In this document: in pieces, positions 24,005-32,697 of the stretch
How positions within the stretch are numbered: position 1 is the stretch's first letter
Layout of the letters: each line of letters starts with the position of its first letter
From: a virus
IMG/VR virus record: IMGVR_UViG_3300044822_000062
Location: 1-39,794 of that record
Strand: one strand, 5' to 3'
DNA: 39,794 bases
Notes under the pieces: generated by a model
Told to the model about the DNA's origin: nothing
The model's database searches: none
What the model saw: the letters and a program-made list of their open reading frames with translations, nothing else
Translations under genes and position numbers: made by a program

Positions 24005-24030
24005 AAAAAACGGGGCGCCATATGCGCCCC
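24005..24030 (-). terminator. Rho-independent terminator after the coat/decoration genes
   Basis: On the minus strand GGGGCGC pairs perfectly with GCGCCCC around an ATATG loop and is followed by GTTTTTT. It is a textbook intrinsic terminator placed 30 bases after the stop of the 188-aa gene. It would reduce transcription from the abundant coat genes into the tail genes. Confidence 0.9.
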
Positions 24031-24059
24031 AGTTGTGCCCAGGGGAACTAGGCGGTGTG

Positions 24060-24626
24060 TTACGTCAGATCCATCCCGTAGAAGTACACATCGAACTGAG
24101 TCGCGGTGGAAGCCGACGCCGTGGTGATGTTGAAATAGATGTTGTAGGACGACGCACCGCCCTGACCATTGGTCGCGCCGACACCCCAGTTAGAGGTCAG
24201 GTAAAAACCCGTGGCCGTCGAGGTGACTTGCTGGATCGACAGCGCCGACGTGGCTCCCGTCATGGTCGAAGTCGTGGAAGCACAGAGCGCCGTGCCTGTG
24301 CCAGCAGGCCCAGACCAGCAGCGAAACACGCATGTGACCGAAGTACCGGGCGTAAATACCCCGTTCACATACGCTCCGGGATTCGCGAGCACAATACAGC
24401 CAGCGCCCGCACCCGCGTTCGAGAAGCTGAAGCGCTGAGTATTGATGAGCGGCAAGACCGCCGCATCGCCCGTGGTCGAAATATTCACGGCCTGCTGGAA
24501 TGCCAGCAGGCGCATCGCATTCGACCCTTGGTACAGGTTGCCGAAGTTCGGCTGACTCGCGGGAGCTAGGACATTGGTGGCCGAGGGGGTCGAGGTAGAA
24601 GCCGGACCAGGATTTACGTTAGGCAT
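24060..24626 (-). CDS. Putative head decoration/structural protein (188 aa)
   Basis: The strong AAGGAG site before ATG 24626 suggests high expression, and the gene lies between the coat gene and a terminator. The N-terminus is Pro/Ser/Thr-rich and flexible (NPGPASTSTPSATNVLAPAS). The body is beta-rich (RFSFSNAGAGAGCIVLANPG, GTSVTCVFRCWSGPAGTGTA) and ends YNIYFNITTA and QFDVYFYGMDL. The high-expression setting next to the coat gene is typical of decoration proteins. The family was not recognised. Confidence 0.55.
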   Translation of the reverse strand: MPNVNPGPASTSTPSATNVLAPASQPNFGNLYQGSNAMRLLAFQQAVNISTTGDAAVLPLINTQRFSFSNAGAGAGCIVLANPGAYVNGVFTPGTSVTCVFRCWSGPAGTGTALCASTTSTMTGATSALSIQQVTSTATGFYLTSNWGVGATNGQGGASSYNIYFNITTASASTATQFDVYFYGMDLT

Positions 24627-24636
24627 GGCTTACTCC

Positions 24637-25992
24637 TTAACCCGAGACCCGTAGACCGAGTGTTCTGTATAGGCTTGCAGGCCCGTACAAGACATCCGCC
24701 CTAGTAGGCTCACTGTCATTATTTATTGTGTACTGCGACACAACACGAATGGACATTCCGACATCCTCATCGTCATAAGCGCGGGCCGCGAACTCCACAC
24801 CGCGAGGGAGCGGCAAGTCAGCAAAGGCAAGCGCATATGCGTACTTGTGGAACACGAGAGACTGAGTGGTTGCGGTGGAGGCGTAGCTCGTGCCGCCATT
24901 CACTGTGATCACCGCACCCGAAGCAGGCGCTACCGTCACGTTCTGGAACTGGCCGCCCGAGATGCAGCAGTCGCCAATCGTCAGAGTGAGCGTGCCCGTG
25001 CCGGAACTCGTATAGGCACCCGTTGCCGGGTTCCAAGTACCTGCCGCGAGACTCGCCGCGCCGTAGGTGAGTGTAGTTGCCGCAGCGCCGTTGGGCGGGC
25101 TTACAAAGCCACCCGGCGGCAGAACGACGAACTGCCGCAGCGCCTTACCGTATTGGTTGCGGTTCTGCGGGTTGACCGGATAGACACCGGCAAACTGGAT
25201 CACATCACCCACCTGGACGACCGCAGTCGATGAGGTCCAGCCTTGAGTCGATACGGTGCCCTGCTGAGCCCACCCAGAGGTCAAGAAGGCCGTACCAGCG
25301 ACCGGGGTTGTCAGGATCGGCGAGCCGCCCTGCGCGCCCGTGGTGTAGACCGGGATGTTCTGGTCCTCCCACCAATCGAGGCCTGCGAACTCGCGAGCGA
25401 TCATGCCGGTCTCGATATATTCGCCGATCTTCGCCTGCGGGTTGAACAACCCCTGGACGGTGGCAACCATCGAGGACATAGAAGTGGGGTCGAGTACCGC
25501 GTTTTTCTCACCTTCGCGCGGGCAGGACTCGTTGGCCAGGTAGGCGCGTGCGTCGGTGAAGATCTTGAGGCTGTTCGGACTCACCCCAACGGTGCCCAGC
25601 TGCGCGGCGGTATTCAGGTAGTAATACTGCGCGGAGTCTGAGTCGATACGGTTGGCAACGGTCGCAATCTGTGGCTTAAGCACCCGCTTCTTGAACATGT
25701 CCATGCTCAGTGCGAGATCCTGAGTCGTGAACTGAATGTCCACGTGGAACTGGTAGTTGAGGACCACCGGGATATAGGTCTCGTTGGTGTCCTCGACGTT
25801 GAGCGGCGGACCGTAGGTACCCTTGTACCGGGGCGGACGGCGGATATTGACGGTGTTGCCTATTTTCGCGCCCGTTTGGGCGAATTCATTGCTGTACTGG
25901 CGTTCTACGCGGTTAGCAATGACGAGTTCATTCTCCAGCACGACGAGTGACTCGTTCGTGATGTAGCTCATCGTTAGCAAATTGTTGGCCAC
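24637..25992 (-). CDS. Major capsid (coat) protein, P22 gp5-like
   Basis: The 451-residue protein starts at GTG with GGAG five bases upstream. The N-terminus NNLLTMSYITNESLVVLENE, QYSNEFAQTGAKIGNTVNIR and PPRYKGTYGPPL is characteristic of the P22 coat family, which folds as HK97 with an inserted I-domain (430 aa in P22). FHVDIQFTTQDLALSMDMFK is the helical arm that follows. The Gly/Thr-rich stretch of about residues 230-370 would contain the insertion domain. The gene lies directly after scaffold, as in P22. Confidence 0.9.
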   Translation of the reverse strand: MANNLLTMSYITNESLVVLENELVIANRVERQYSNEFAQTGAKIGNTVNIRRPPRYKGTYGPPLNVEDTNETYIPVVLNYQFHVDIQFTTQDLALSMDMFKKRVLKPQIATVANRIDSDSAQYYYLNTAAQLGTVGVSPNSLKIFTDARAYLANESCPREGEKNAVLDPTSMSSMVATVQGLFNPQAKIGEYIETGMIAREFAGLDWWEDQNIPVYTTGAQGGSPILTTPVAGTAFLTSGWAQQGTVSTQGWTSSTAVVQVGDVIQFAGVYPVNPQNRNQYGKALRQFVVLPPGGFVSPPNGAAATTLTYGAASLAAGTWNPATGAYTSSGTGTLTLTIGDCCISGGQFQNVTVAPASGAVITVNGGTSYASTATTQSLVFHKYAYALAFADLPLPRGVEFAARAYDDEDVGMSIRVVSQYTINNDSEPTRADVLYGPASLYRTLGLRVSG

Positions 25993-26037
25993 AGAAGCTC
26001 CAAAAGTTAGGGGTTAACTCAAGGAGCTAGGCGACGG

Positions 26038-27117
26038 TCATCTCCTGCGGGCGTTTCTCGCTCGCTCGCGCTCAAACGCGCGCAACTGCTGAAAGTTCAT
26101 CTTGGCGGGATCTATGGGAGGCGGATTCGCGCCAGATGCAGCAATTGGAGTGATCGGAGCCGGGGCTCCCTGCCGTTCTGCCGCTTCCGATGCCAGCGCT
26201 ACCGGGGGAGTAGCTTTTTCTGCGGGCTTCGTAAGACTTAACTCGAGATCCCTAACTTCGGCCACTGCTTTAATGGGGTGCAGTTTCCCGATCTTGCCAG
26301 CAACTTCCGGGTTCTTCGCCAGAAAGTACGCTATGTCCGTACCATAATCCGACAAATCGATGTAGTCAAGAACTGACTGTTGCAACATCAGCTGCGATTT
26401 GGTAACGACCTCCTGCCAGTCGGGATTCTTCTTAACCGCGGCATCCACCTTCTTCTGCCGCTCGATACGCGCAGCCTCGAGCCGCACGGTCTCCTGGTCT
26501 TGTCGCTGTTTCTCGCGATCCGCAGCGAGGGCTTTCTGCACCTTGTACTCGGCCCGATCGTCACTGAACTTGAGCCAGTCGAACTCGCCCTTCTCGTTCT
26601 TGTATTTGGCATCCTCGGGCTGCGGCTCCTTTAGCTCGGCCGGCGGCGGTGTGTTTTTGGCTTTAAGCTCGGCCGCTTCCCTCTCGGCTGTTTCGGCCTT
26701 CTTGCGCCACAGTTCGCGCTCGTTGAAGAGGTTTTCGGCGAGCCGGTCGCTATCGGCCGCTTCTTCGGTCTTTTGCTTGGCGAGAGCTTCTTGCGCGCGG
26801 AGTCGAGCAACATACTTACCGACACGGCGGCGCTCTTTGGCGTATTCCTCTTTGGCGAGCTCGGCGACATCGTCTTGGTCGATGCCCTCATTAGGATCGG
26901 CATTAGCCTGTCCCGATTGAGTGGATGTTGAATCACCTTTAGTGCTTCCCGCCACATCAGCTTTGTCGCCGCTTCGAACACTGGACTCTCCTACGCTAAC
27001 GGCTTCAGGCGTCTTCACAACCTCGAGCGGCGCTGCGGCCTCGCGCGCTGGGCGCTTCTTATCGGCAATGACTTCCGTGCTCTGAATACCACCATCGCTG
27101 GTCACGACCTTAGCCAT
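26038..27117 (-). CDS. Scaffolding protein, P22 gp8-like
   Basis: The 359-residue protein is very charged and helical. It has a disordered N-terminus (about 1-75), a long Glu/Lys/Arg/Ala coiled-coil region (KEEYAKERRRVGKYVARLRA to ERQKKVDAAVKKNPDWQEVV, about 88-225), a helical KLHPIKAVAEVRDLELSL segment, and a basic C-terminus FQQLRAFERERARNARRR. A positively charged helix-turn-helix end is how P22 scaffold binds coat. Position between portal and coat fixes the role: directing procapsid assembly and leaving before DNA packaging. It overlaps the upstream gene by 8 bases. Confidence 0.8.
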   Translation of the reverse strand: MAKVVTSDGGIQSTEVIADKKRPAREAAAPLEVVKTPEAVSVGESSVRSGDKADVAGSTKGDSTSTQSGQANADPNEGIDQDDVAELAKEEYAKERRRVGKYVARLRAQEALAKQKTEEAADSDRLAENLFNERELWRKKAETAEREAAELKAKNTPPPAELKEPQPEDAKYKNEKGEFDWLKFSDDRAEYKVQKALAADREKQRQDQETVRLEAARIERQKKVDAAVKKNPDWQEVVTKSQLMLQQSVLDYIDLSDYGTDIAYFLAKNPEVAGKIGKLHPIKAVAEVRDLELSLTKPAEKATPPVALASEAAERQGAPAPITPIAASGANPPPIDPAKMNFQQLRAFERERARNARRR

Positions 27118-27346
27118 ATAAGTCCCACCTATTTATTGGAATCCCACCATCAGCGACAACAACATCAGCGACAACAACTCGCTCGCCGCTCTCTGGATCT
27201 GGGTAAACGTCCCACCCATCATCGTACAGCGCTATGCACACAGGGATGCCTACGAAAGGGTGCGCTGCCCGCATTTTGTCCATTTCTTCTGGGGTGACCT
27301 GACATAACAAATAATCGAGATTGCCAATGCGCCACGCAGATCTCAT
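27110..27346 (-). CDS. Small protein between portal and scaffold (78 aa)
   Basis: The ATG overlaps the portal stop (ATGA) and the end overlaps the scaffold start by 8 bases. It contains CQVTPEEMDKMRAAHPFVGI, ALYDDGWDVYPDPESGERVV and an acidic tail. It looks like a small soluble alpha/beta protein. No family was recognised; coupling implies a head-assembly role or simply co-expression. Confidence 0.55.
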   Translation of the reverse strand: MRSAWRIGNLDYLLCQVTPEEMDKMRAAHPFVGIPVCIALYDDGWDVYPDPESGERVVVADVVVADGGIPINRWDLYG

Positions 27347-29502
27347 TTCCCCTGTCCATTCGCTGGTTTTGCTTTGGCCGCTTTGCGGTCCTTATCGCTC
27401 TCCTCCGCGGAGTGTGCCATTTCTGCAGCAGTCATTTGCTCCGCATGCTCCATTTCTCGCTCTGCCATGCCCTTCTCGTGACGGTCTGACTGGCGAGAAT
27501 CGATGATCTTGGCGCCCGCGCTGAGTTCGGCCACATCGAGTGCCGTCTGACTGCGTTTCTCGGTATCGTGGACCTTGGTGACATTGGCCCCCAAGGCCTT
27601 CTCGCGCTCAACCTGCATCCAGCCCTGCTCGATTGAGCCCTTGTACTTGATCTCTAACTGCGCCTTCTGTAATTCCTGCTGTAGCTGCTGGTTCTGGATC
27701 ATCAGCGCCTGGACGACGCCTTTGGCGCTATGCGGCATATCCTCCATCGCCTTCTGCATGCCCTGCTGATTCAGCGGCATAAGACGGTCAGCGAGATCAT
27801 CAGCACCAGCAAAGTCCATATTGCGAACGACCAAATCAGCGCCCGTCTTAGCAATTGGTTCCGCGAGAGGCGTCTTAAGTAGGTCAAGCATGTTCTCCGC
27901 GCCTTCCTGGCGTTTGGTCTCATACCCTGGGCCTGTATCCATGACAACGTCATAGCGCCCGACCGACATATCGTGCTTGATCTGCTGTACCCCGCCCTCG
28001 GTCACCGGCTGATTGATCTTGACCATTTGCGGCGTGCCGTCCTCCCCGATGATGCGCTGCATACGCTCTTCGCTGTAGTAGTACGGGAAGAGGTCGAGCA
28101 AGATCTCGCCAATGTGGCTGATGAACATCGTCTGATTGTCGTAGAACTGGAAATGGCTGATATCGGATATCGCCTGGCGACGACGCAGCGCGACCCCGGA
28201 TACGACCGTGCCGGGCGTGTCCTGTCCAGGCTCGTGGGGCATGCCCGCGATCATCATCAGGTTCTTTAAGCTCGACTCAGACGCCTCCTTAAAACCCGCT
28301 TCTACCTCGGCGGGCGGGGTGCGCTGCGGGGGCGGCACAGGTAACGGCTGTCCATCCATACCTAAGAGCAGTTTGTACTTGAGGATGGAATACGGCTTCT
28401 GATTCGCATCGTCCCACTCCGGATGCCCATCAGTTTGCCCCTCAGCCGCGATATAGGGCGCTTTCGAGGACAGCGCGAGCTTCTCAGCCTTAGCCGTCTC
28501 CCAATAATTAGCCGAGCGCGCCGGGTCTTTCATATCCCGAATCATGCCCTTGCGCCGCACATCGCCGTTTAAGTCGAGAACATTGCCCTCGCAGCGGCTG
28601 ATAGGTATCCAGCGGCCCTTGAGATCGCGCTTATCAACGACCTTAGTACCCGAGATGCGAAACCACTGCACCGTGCGGCGCTCTGAGGTGCGCTTATCGA
28701 GTATCTGGATACCGGCGAGGTCGAAAGCTTCCTTACGCTTGGCGTAGTCCTTGGCAAATACAGTATTACCGTTGGAGAGCTTATATAGAGCCTCTTTGGT
28801 CTTTTTGATGCGGTAATACTCGGCAAGACGGATACTTTCTTTGTTCTCCCACTTGTGCTGATCGTCCCCTGGGGCTCCGTGGGGCCATTCGTTGAGGTGC
28901 TCATCGGGGTACGCTCGCTTAAAAGCCGTCTTTTTCATCCATTCGGTGATGATGAACCACTCGGCATCGCTACCGTCGGGCATCTCGGAGCTTGGGTCGA
29001 TATAGCAGGTGAGGGCATTCCTGATCGGCTTGATCTTGAGTTCTTGCTCGAAGCTCTTTTCGTCTACGTATTCGCCCACGACTCGAGCATATCCCCAGCC
29101 GATCCGAACAGCACTTGCCCCAGCGGTGTCATAGGCGACGGAGGCCTTGGAAAGGGTTTCAACGTGGCGGACCAATCCATTAGCGACTCGCGCATCGTCA
29201 ATGGTCGCGTCGGAAACAGGGTGTACTTTGATCCTAGGTCGTTGTTCACGCATGTTATTCGTGACGCGACGCACAAGAGTTGCAGTGTGATTGATCGTGA
29301 GACTGGGACGCCGTTGGATCTTACGTAAGTTGTAGATGTCATCCGGCCACTGCTGTCCATCCTCGAACTCCAGATCCTCTATCGCGAGGAGGCGGTTAGG
29401 CGACTCGATCTCCTCGGCGATGCGCAGCCGCTCCGAGCACTCGGCGAAGACTTCCTCGTCGGTGTCGGCTTGTTTGGTGAAGTCAATGGGGGGCTGGGGC
29501 AC
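27343..29502 (-). CDS. Portal protein, P22 gp1-like
   Basis: The 719-residue protein (P22 gp1 is 725) starts at GTG 29502 with GAGG just upstream. Typical family stretches are LEFEDGQQWPDDIYNLRKIQ, RRPSLTINHTATLVRRVTNN, EQRPRIKVHPVSD, NALTCYIDPSSEMPDGSDAE and ISHFQFYDNQTMFISHIGEI. The C-terminal 130 residues are long Gln/Glu/Lys helices (LMIQNQQLQQELQKAQLEIK), probably the barrel region. It forms the dodecameric DNA gate at the packaging vertex. Confidence 0.9.
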   Translation of the reverse strand: MPQPPIDFTKQADTDEEVFAECSERLRIAEEIESPNRLLAIEDLEFEDGQQWPDDIYNLRKIQRRPSLTINHTATLVRRVTNNMREQRPRIKVHPVSDATIDDARVANGLVRHVETLSKASVAYDTAGASAVRIGWGYARVVGEYVDEKSFEQELKIKPIRNALTCYIDPSSEMPDGSDAEWFIITEWMKKTAFKRAYPDEHLNEWPHGAPGDDQHKWENKESIRLAEYYRIKKTKEALYKLSNGNTVFAKDYAKRKEAFDLAGIQILDKRTSERRTVQWFRISGTKVVDKRDLKGRWIPISRCEGNVLDLNGDVRRKGMIRDMKDPARSANYWETAKAEKLALSSKAPYIAAEGQTDGHPEWDDANQKPYSILKYKLLLGMDGQPLPVPPPQRTPPAEVEAGFKEASESSLKNLMMIAGMPHEPGQDTPGTVVSGVALRRRQAISDISHFQFYDNQTMFISHIGEILLDLFPYYYSEERMQRIIGEDGTPQMVKINQPVTEGGVQQIKHDMSVGRYDVVMDTGPGYETKRQEGAENMLDLLKTPLAEPIAKTGADLVVRNMDFAGADDLADRLMPLNQQGMQKAMEDMPHSAKGVVQALMIQNQQLQQELQKAQLEIKYKGSIEQGWMQVEREKALGANVTKVHDTEKRSQTALDVAELSAGAKIIDSRQSDRHEKGMAEREMEHAEQMTAAEMAHSAEESDKDRKAAKAKPANGQGK

Positions 29503-29508
29503 GTTGCC

Positions 29509-29934
29509 TCACGTAGTCCCTGAAGCACGGGCTTTCCAGCGCTGATACGCCGATTTGCGGCAGGGCCTACACTCGCGCGAACCCCTAGAATTCACATATC
29601 CATCTGCCAGCGGATGGCCTTGGGGGCAGTGCGTCTTTTTGGCGTTCCTAGCCGAAGCCCCTACGCCACGCAGAATGTTTTCTCGTGCTGTGACTGCCTC
29701 TAGATGATCAGGGTTGACGCAGGACGGATTGCGGCAAAGGTGGTCCAAATGATATCCAGGCGGAACTGCTCCCTTTGCTGCCTCATAAAGCAGGCGATGC
29801 ACCCGCCAATGGCGGCGCTGATACATGACTAGCCCGTATCCCTTGTTCTTGGCGCCCTGCCAGATCCAGCAATCATTCTCATCGACGAACTTGCGCGCGA
29901 GAATCTTATCAATGGTATTGCGCCATCCAGACAT
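29509..29934 (-). CDS. HNH endonuclease with C-terminal zinc motif
   Basis: The 141-residue protein directly follows large terminase. WRVHRLLYEAAKGAVPPGYH then LDHLCRNPSCVNPDHLEAVT is the HNH_3 core, with D-H at about residues 83-84 and a Cys pair (CRNPSC) binding zinc. The C-terminus has HCPQGHPLADGY and RECRPCRKSAYQRW, a second Cys/His zinc-binding element seen in many phage HNH proteins. It is probably a free-standing homing endonuclease, although HNH proteins next to terminase can also assist packaging in some phages. Confidence 0.9.
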   Translation of the reverse strand: MSGWRNTIDKILARKFVDENDCWIWQGAKNKGYGLVMYQRRHWRVHRLLYEAAKGAVPPGYHLDHLCRNPSCVNPDHLEAVTARENILRGVGASARNAKKTHCPQGHPLADGYVNSRGSRECRPCRKSAYQRWKARASGTT

Positions 29935-31374
29935 CTAGGCTCCTAGCCAACCGAGGCCATCATTACGTCCAGCGCCAGAGAATGAACGCTGCGTGTTAGT
30001 GCCAGTTTTGAACTGCGTCTCGGCGAATCTACGCATCATCATAGCGTATCTAGTAGCTGACATCAGATCGTCTCTGACCTTCACTATTAGTCCATCTTTA
30101 CGATGGTACATTCTCATTTCTTCCCACCAATCCGAGAGCGTTGAGAACACCTTAAGGCGCCCTGTCTGCATGCGATCAAGCATTTCGGCAACACCCGCTT
30201 CCAGGCCATTTGTACCGTCCGGGAAGGTCGCACGCTGGCCGATCATCTTCAAGCCTTGGGATCGATACTGGGCAGCGAGCTGCTCGCCTGAGCCCTTATC
30301 GTGCTGTAACCCGTCATGGGGCCATGCCCAGGGGAGCCACTCGGCCCAAGGTCGAATAGAGGCGGCGAACATGGCAGGCGTTTGTTCCCGTTGACGGTGG
30401 CACGCGGTGACATAGAGACAATCAGCGTCTCGGTCCCAAGCCATGCGGATAGCTGCGCTTGGGTGGTCCCACCCGAAATCAAGGCCCCCCACCTGCGGCC
30501 AGTAGTCCGGGATCGCAAATGGAGCGCATACAAGTTCGTCCTCGGCAATTGGGAAAACTCGTCCAGATCCGAGCTGTGGGATTCCCTTGGTTCTAGCATC
30601 TCGCTCATATTCCGGGTAACTCGCGATGATCGCGGCCCGCTGCTCCGCCGTGTAATGGCTCACATCGTCTATGGTCATCTGCGTGACGTGCGTCCCAGGG
30701 ATTTTGTCTAGGAGGAAGCGCTTGACCACATCGGACATCCCGAGAAGCGGCGTAAATGTGACAAACACCGGCCCAACGGTGCTGTTGGTACGGGTTAAGC
30801 CCTCGATGTAGATGTCTAATGGGGGCTCCTCATCGAACCAGACGATGTCGAGTGTTTCGCCCTGCCATTTCTCGCGGCCTTTCTCGTAAGATTTGAGCGC
30901 GATATGGCTGACTTGCCCTGACTCGTGTCGGATCTTGATGCTGTCTTGGAGATCGGGTTGGCCACGGGCGGGTGTAATATCGAGGATAGCGTCTTTAGGT
31001 ATTGCTCCAGTCCCATAAGAACCTGGGCGTCCGAGGAGGATGCGCTGAACGTTATCTCGGGTACTTTCTCCAGTAATGCCAGCAGCCCAGCCAACGATAG
31101 GTCGATCGTAATGTTTACCTGGCCAAGCTGGGGGATAACGTCCCGTAGCGTGCATTGCATATTCCATCCCCGCTGCTAGGGTCTTGCCTAGCTGATTGCC
31201 TGCCATCAATAGCCGCTCTCTGTGGTCCCTACCTGCGGCGTGAAAGTCTAGTTGCTTCTGATACGGCCGATAGTCGTTAAGCTTCTCTTGACTCGCTAGG
31301 CGTGCTTCCTGCGCTATCAGTGTCTCGAGGAGCAATGAAGGATCGAAGGGCATCGATTGCGGCTCGCAGCTCAT
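29935..31374 (-). CDS. terL: Terminase large subunit
   Basis: The 479-residue protein (P22 gp2 is 499) starts at ATG 31374; GTG 31377 and the Met of MPFDPS are alternatives. ATPase: Walker A-like AGNQLGKT (about 58-65) and Walker B LDIVWFDEE (about 175-183). Nuclease: GGLDFGWDHPSA, whose first Asp (about 299) starts the RNase H-like domain, with further acids in HDGLQHDKGSG and VKVRDDLMSATRYAMM. The motor fills the head by headful packaging in the P22 branch, which fits a circularly permuted map. It overlaps the small-subunit gene by about 98 bases. Confidence 0.92.
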   Translation of the reverse strand: MSCEPQSMPFDPSLLLETLIAQEARLASQEKLNDYRPYQKQLDFHAAGRDHRERLLMAGNQLGKTLAAGMEYAMHATGRYPPAWPGKHYDRPIVGWAAGITGESTRDNVQRILLGRPGSYGTGAIPKDAILDITPARGQPDLQDSIKIRHESGQVSHIALKSYEKGREKWQGETLDIVWFDEEPPLDIYIEGLTRTNSTVGPVFVTFTPLLGMSDVVKRFLLDKIPGTHVTQMTIDDVSHYTAEQRAAIIASYPEYERDARTKGIPQLGSGRVFPIAEDELVCAPFAIPDYWPQVGGLDFGWDHPSAAIRMAWDRDADCLYVTACHRQREQTPAMFAASIRPWAEWLPWAWPHDGLQHDKGSGEQLAAQYRSQGLKMIGQRATFPDGTNGLEAGVAEMLDRMQTGRLKVFSTLSDWWEEMRMYHRKDGLIVKVRDDLMSATRYAMMMRRFAETQFKTGTNTQRSFSGAGRNDGLGWLGA

Positions 31375-31642
31375 CACGACTCAATCCGCCGAGCTCTGCG
31401 TCTGGATCAACCTTCTTGGGCATAAGGCTGGCAATGACTTTGACGTAACTGACTGGATCATCTTCTCGTGCCGCGGCGATAGCGCCCACCCCGTGCTCAT
31501 CCCAATCAGCAGCCAGATCACGGAGGAAAGCCTCCTCAAGCCTATTGCGGCTGCCTTTCGGTCTTCCATGGGGGTTAGCCACCTGTCCAGGCTGGAACTG
31601 ATGCGGAACGAGCCAAGGAGCTTTGAGGGCTGCATTACTCAT
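31277..31642 (-). CDS. terS: DUF5681-type protein, probable terminase small subunit
   Basis: The 121-residue protein has the DUF5681 signature FQPGQVANPHGRPKGSRNRL near the N-terminus, followed by EEAFLRDLAADWDEHGVGAI and PVSYVKVIASLMPKKVDPDA. This family repeatedly sits next to large terminase genes and is taken as a DNA-recognition small subunit. The Arg-rich GRPKGSRNR could contact DNA. The 3' end overlaps the large-subunit gene. Confidence 0.75.
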   Translation of the reverse strand: MSNAALKAPWLVPHQFQPGQVANPHGRPKGSRNRLEEAFLRDLAADWDEHGVGAIAAAREDDPVSYVKVIASLMPKKVDPDAELGGLSRDELRAAIDALRSFIAPRDTDSAGSTPSESREA

Positions 31643-31656
31643 GCTTTAGCAATTGC

Positions 31657-31887
31657 TTACTGCACCGTGTCAATTTCACGGGTCGAGGTGACGACGAGCG
31701 AGAGCGTATAGACGGTCTTCGAGTCAATGACGTGATCGGGCTTGAGCGTATTGTCGATCATGTCCATCAACGGATTTATCACTCGTTTAATCAACTGATT
31801 ACGTGCGCAGATGAGGCCGTAATCCAGGTCCTTGCACTCGACCGCATAATTGAGCTTCTCGATCGATGGGCCTTCGATGCTAGTCAT
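31657..31887 (-). CDS. Hypothetical protein, 76 aa
   Basis: ATG 31887 was chosen because it makes an 8-base overlap with the GroES-like stop (ATGACTAG) after a purine-rich GAAGAGA. The protein is soluble and mixed helical (LNYAVECKDLDYGLICARNQ, VINPLMDMIDNTLKPDHVID) and ends in a beta-like VYTLSLVVTSTREID. No family was recognised. Confidence 0.55.
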   Translation of the reverse strand: MTSIEGPSIEKLNYAVECKDLDYGLICARNQLIKRVINPLMDMIDNTLKPDHVIDSKTVYTLSLVVTSTREIDTVQ

Positions 31888-32281
31888 TCTCTTCAATGCC
31901 CGTGACATCGTTCTCACGACAGATCACCATTTCCTTATCGCCCCAGCGGAAGGTCTGGAACAGATACCCCTGGATATCGAGGCCGCCCAATTGGACGATA
32001 TCGCCTACTTTGACATCGCAGGGTCGAAAGTGCAGGGAGTCCCAGGATTTGGTGCGCTTGCCCTTCGGGCCATCGTACTTCTTTTCGTAACAACCCGGAC
32101 CGACTGCCCGGACTTTGCCACGCAATGTGCGACCGGTATAGACGACTTCGATGATATTGCTGAAGGGCCAGGGAATGGGTTCGATGACGATTTGATCTCG
32201 CAGCGGCCTGACCTTGGCACTTTTAGGGAGAGCGTCGAAGCACTCATTGCCGATTCGAGTCCCTGGGCTATCCTCGAGCAT
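31880..32281 (-). CDS. GroES-like co-chaperonin
   Basis: The 133-residue protein contains a Cpn10 pattern: VRPLRDQIVIEPIPW (the usual xRPLxDRVxV start, about 24-38), a mobile-loop-like FSNIIEVVYTGRTLRGKVRA, VGPGCYEKKYDGPKG, VKVGDIVQLGG, and the end FRWGDKEMVICRENDVTGIE, where GroES has the terminal strand carrying EDD. It probably caps host GroEL to help fold a large coat protein, as T4 gp31 does. It is longer than GroES (97) because of an extra N-terminal stretch and roof-region residues. Confidence 0.8.
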   Translation of the reverse strand: MLEDSPGTRIGNECFDALPKSAKVRPLRDQIVIEPIPWPFSNIIEVVYTGRTLRGKVRAVGPGCYEKKYDGPKGKRTKSWDSLHFRPCDVKVGDIVQLGGLDIQGYLFQTFRWGDKEMVICRENDVTGIEEND

Positions 32282-32697
32282 TACCGTCCGAACCAGGGCT
32301 TGCGCGGGGGTTCTTTCGCCTCGACCGTGACGGTCTCACCGGGCTCGATAGTCACTTTTTGAGTTTGGCTTTCCTGCCCTCGGAATAGGCTATCGCTTCG
32401 CGCTGGGTCTTTTTGGGGAACTTGGCTCGCGCTTCCTTGGAGGTTATCCACGACTGGACGAACTTCCCCAGGGTTTCCCCCTTGTGCGGTTCCGGCATGT
32501 TCTGCTCTCCAGCGTTTGCGCCACTTGGGCGGATGCGAATGAACGGTCTCGAGGGCTTGGGTTGCGGTCAGTACCCGGTCGGTATTACGTATCTCGTTGA
32601 GCTCATCGGTCGAGAGCGGGACGGCTGAATAGATCTTATCACCCTCAATGGAGGCGTGGATGGTCTTCGAGCCCACGTGAAAGGTTGCGTGTCGCAT
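32281..32697 (-). CDS. Hypothetical protein, 138 aa
   Basis: Starts at a TGATG junction. The N-terminus HATFHVGSKTIHASIEGDKI and PLSTDELNEIRNTDRVLTAT is folded. A basic PPKWRKRWRAEHAG segment and a flexible middle follow, and the end SQTQKVTIEPGETVTVEAKE looks like a beta hairpin. No family was recognised. It is coupled to the GroES-like gene. Confidence 0.55.
   Translation of the reverse strand: MRHATFHVGSKTIHASIEGDKIYSAVPLSTDELNEIRNTDRVLTATQALETVHSHPPKWRKRWRAEHAGTAQGGNPGEVRPVVDNLQGSASQVPQKDPARSDSLFRGQESQTQKVTIEPGETVTVEAKEPPRKPWFGR

Noticed and set aside
25735-25750. Second possible parS-like sequence in the coat gene (core CCACGTGGAAC)
   Set aside because: Only about 12 of 16 positions match and the palindrome is lost on one side. 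It is explained by the FHVD codons.
26002-26019. AGTTA/TAACT hairpin with a short T-run between scaffold and coat genes
   Set aside because: Five weak pairs and only four T's; a terminator directly before the coat gene would also make little sense.
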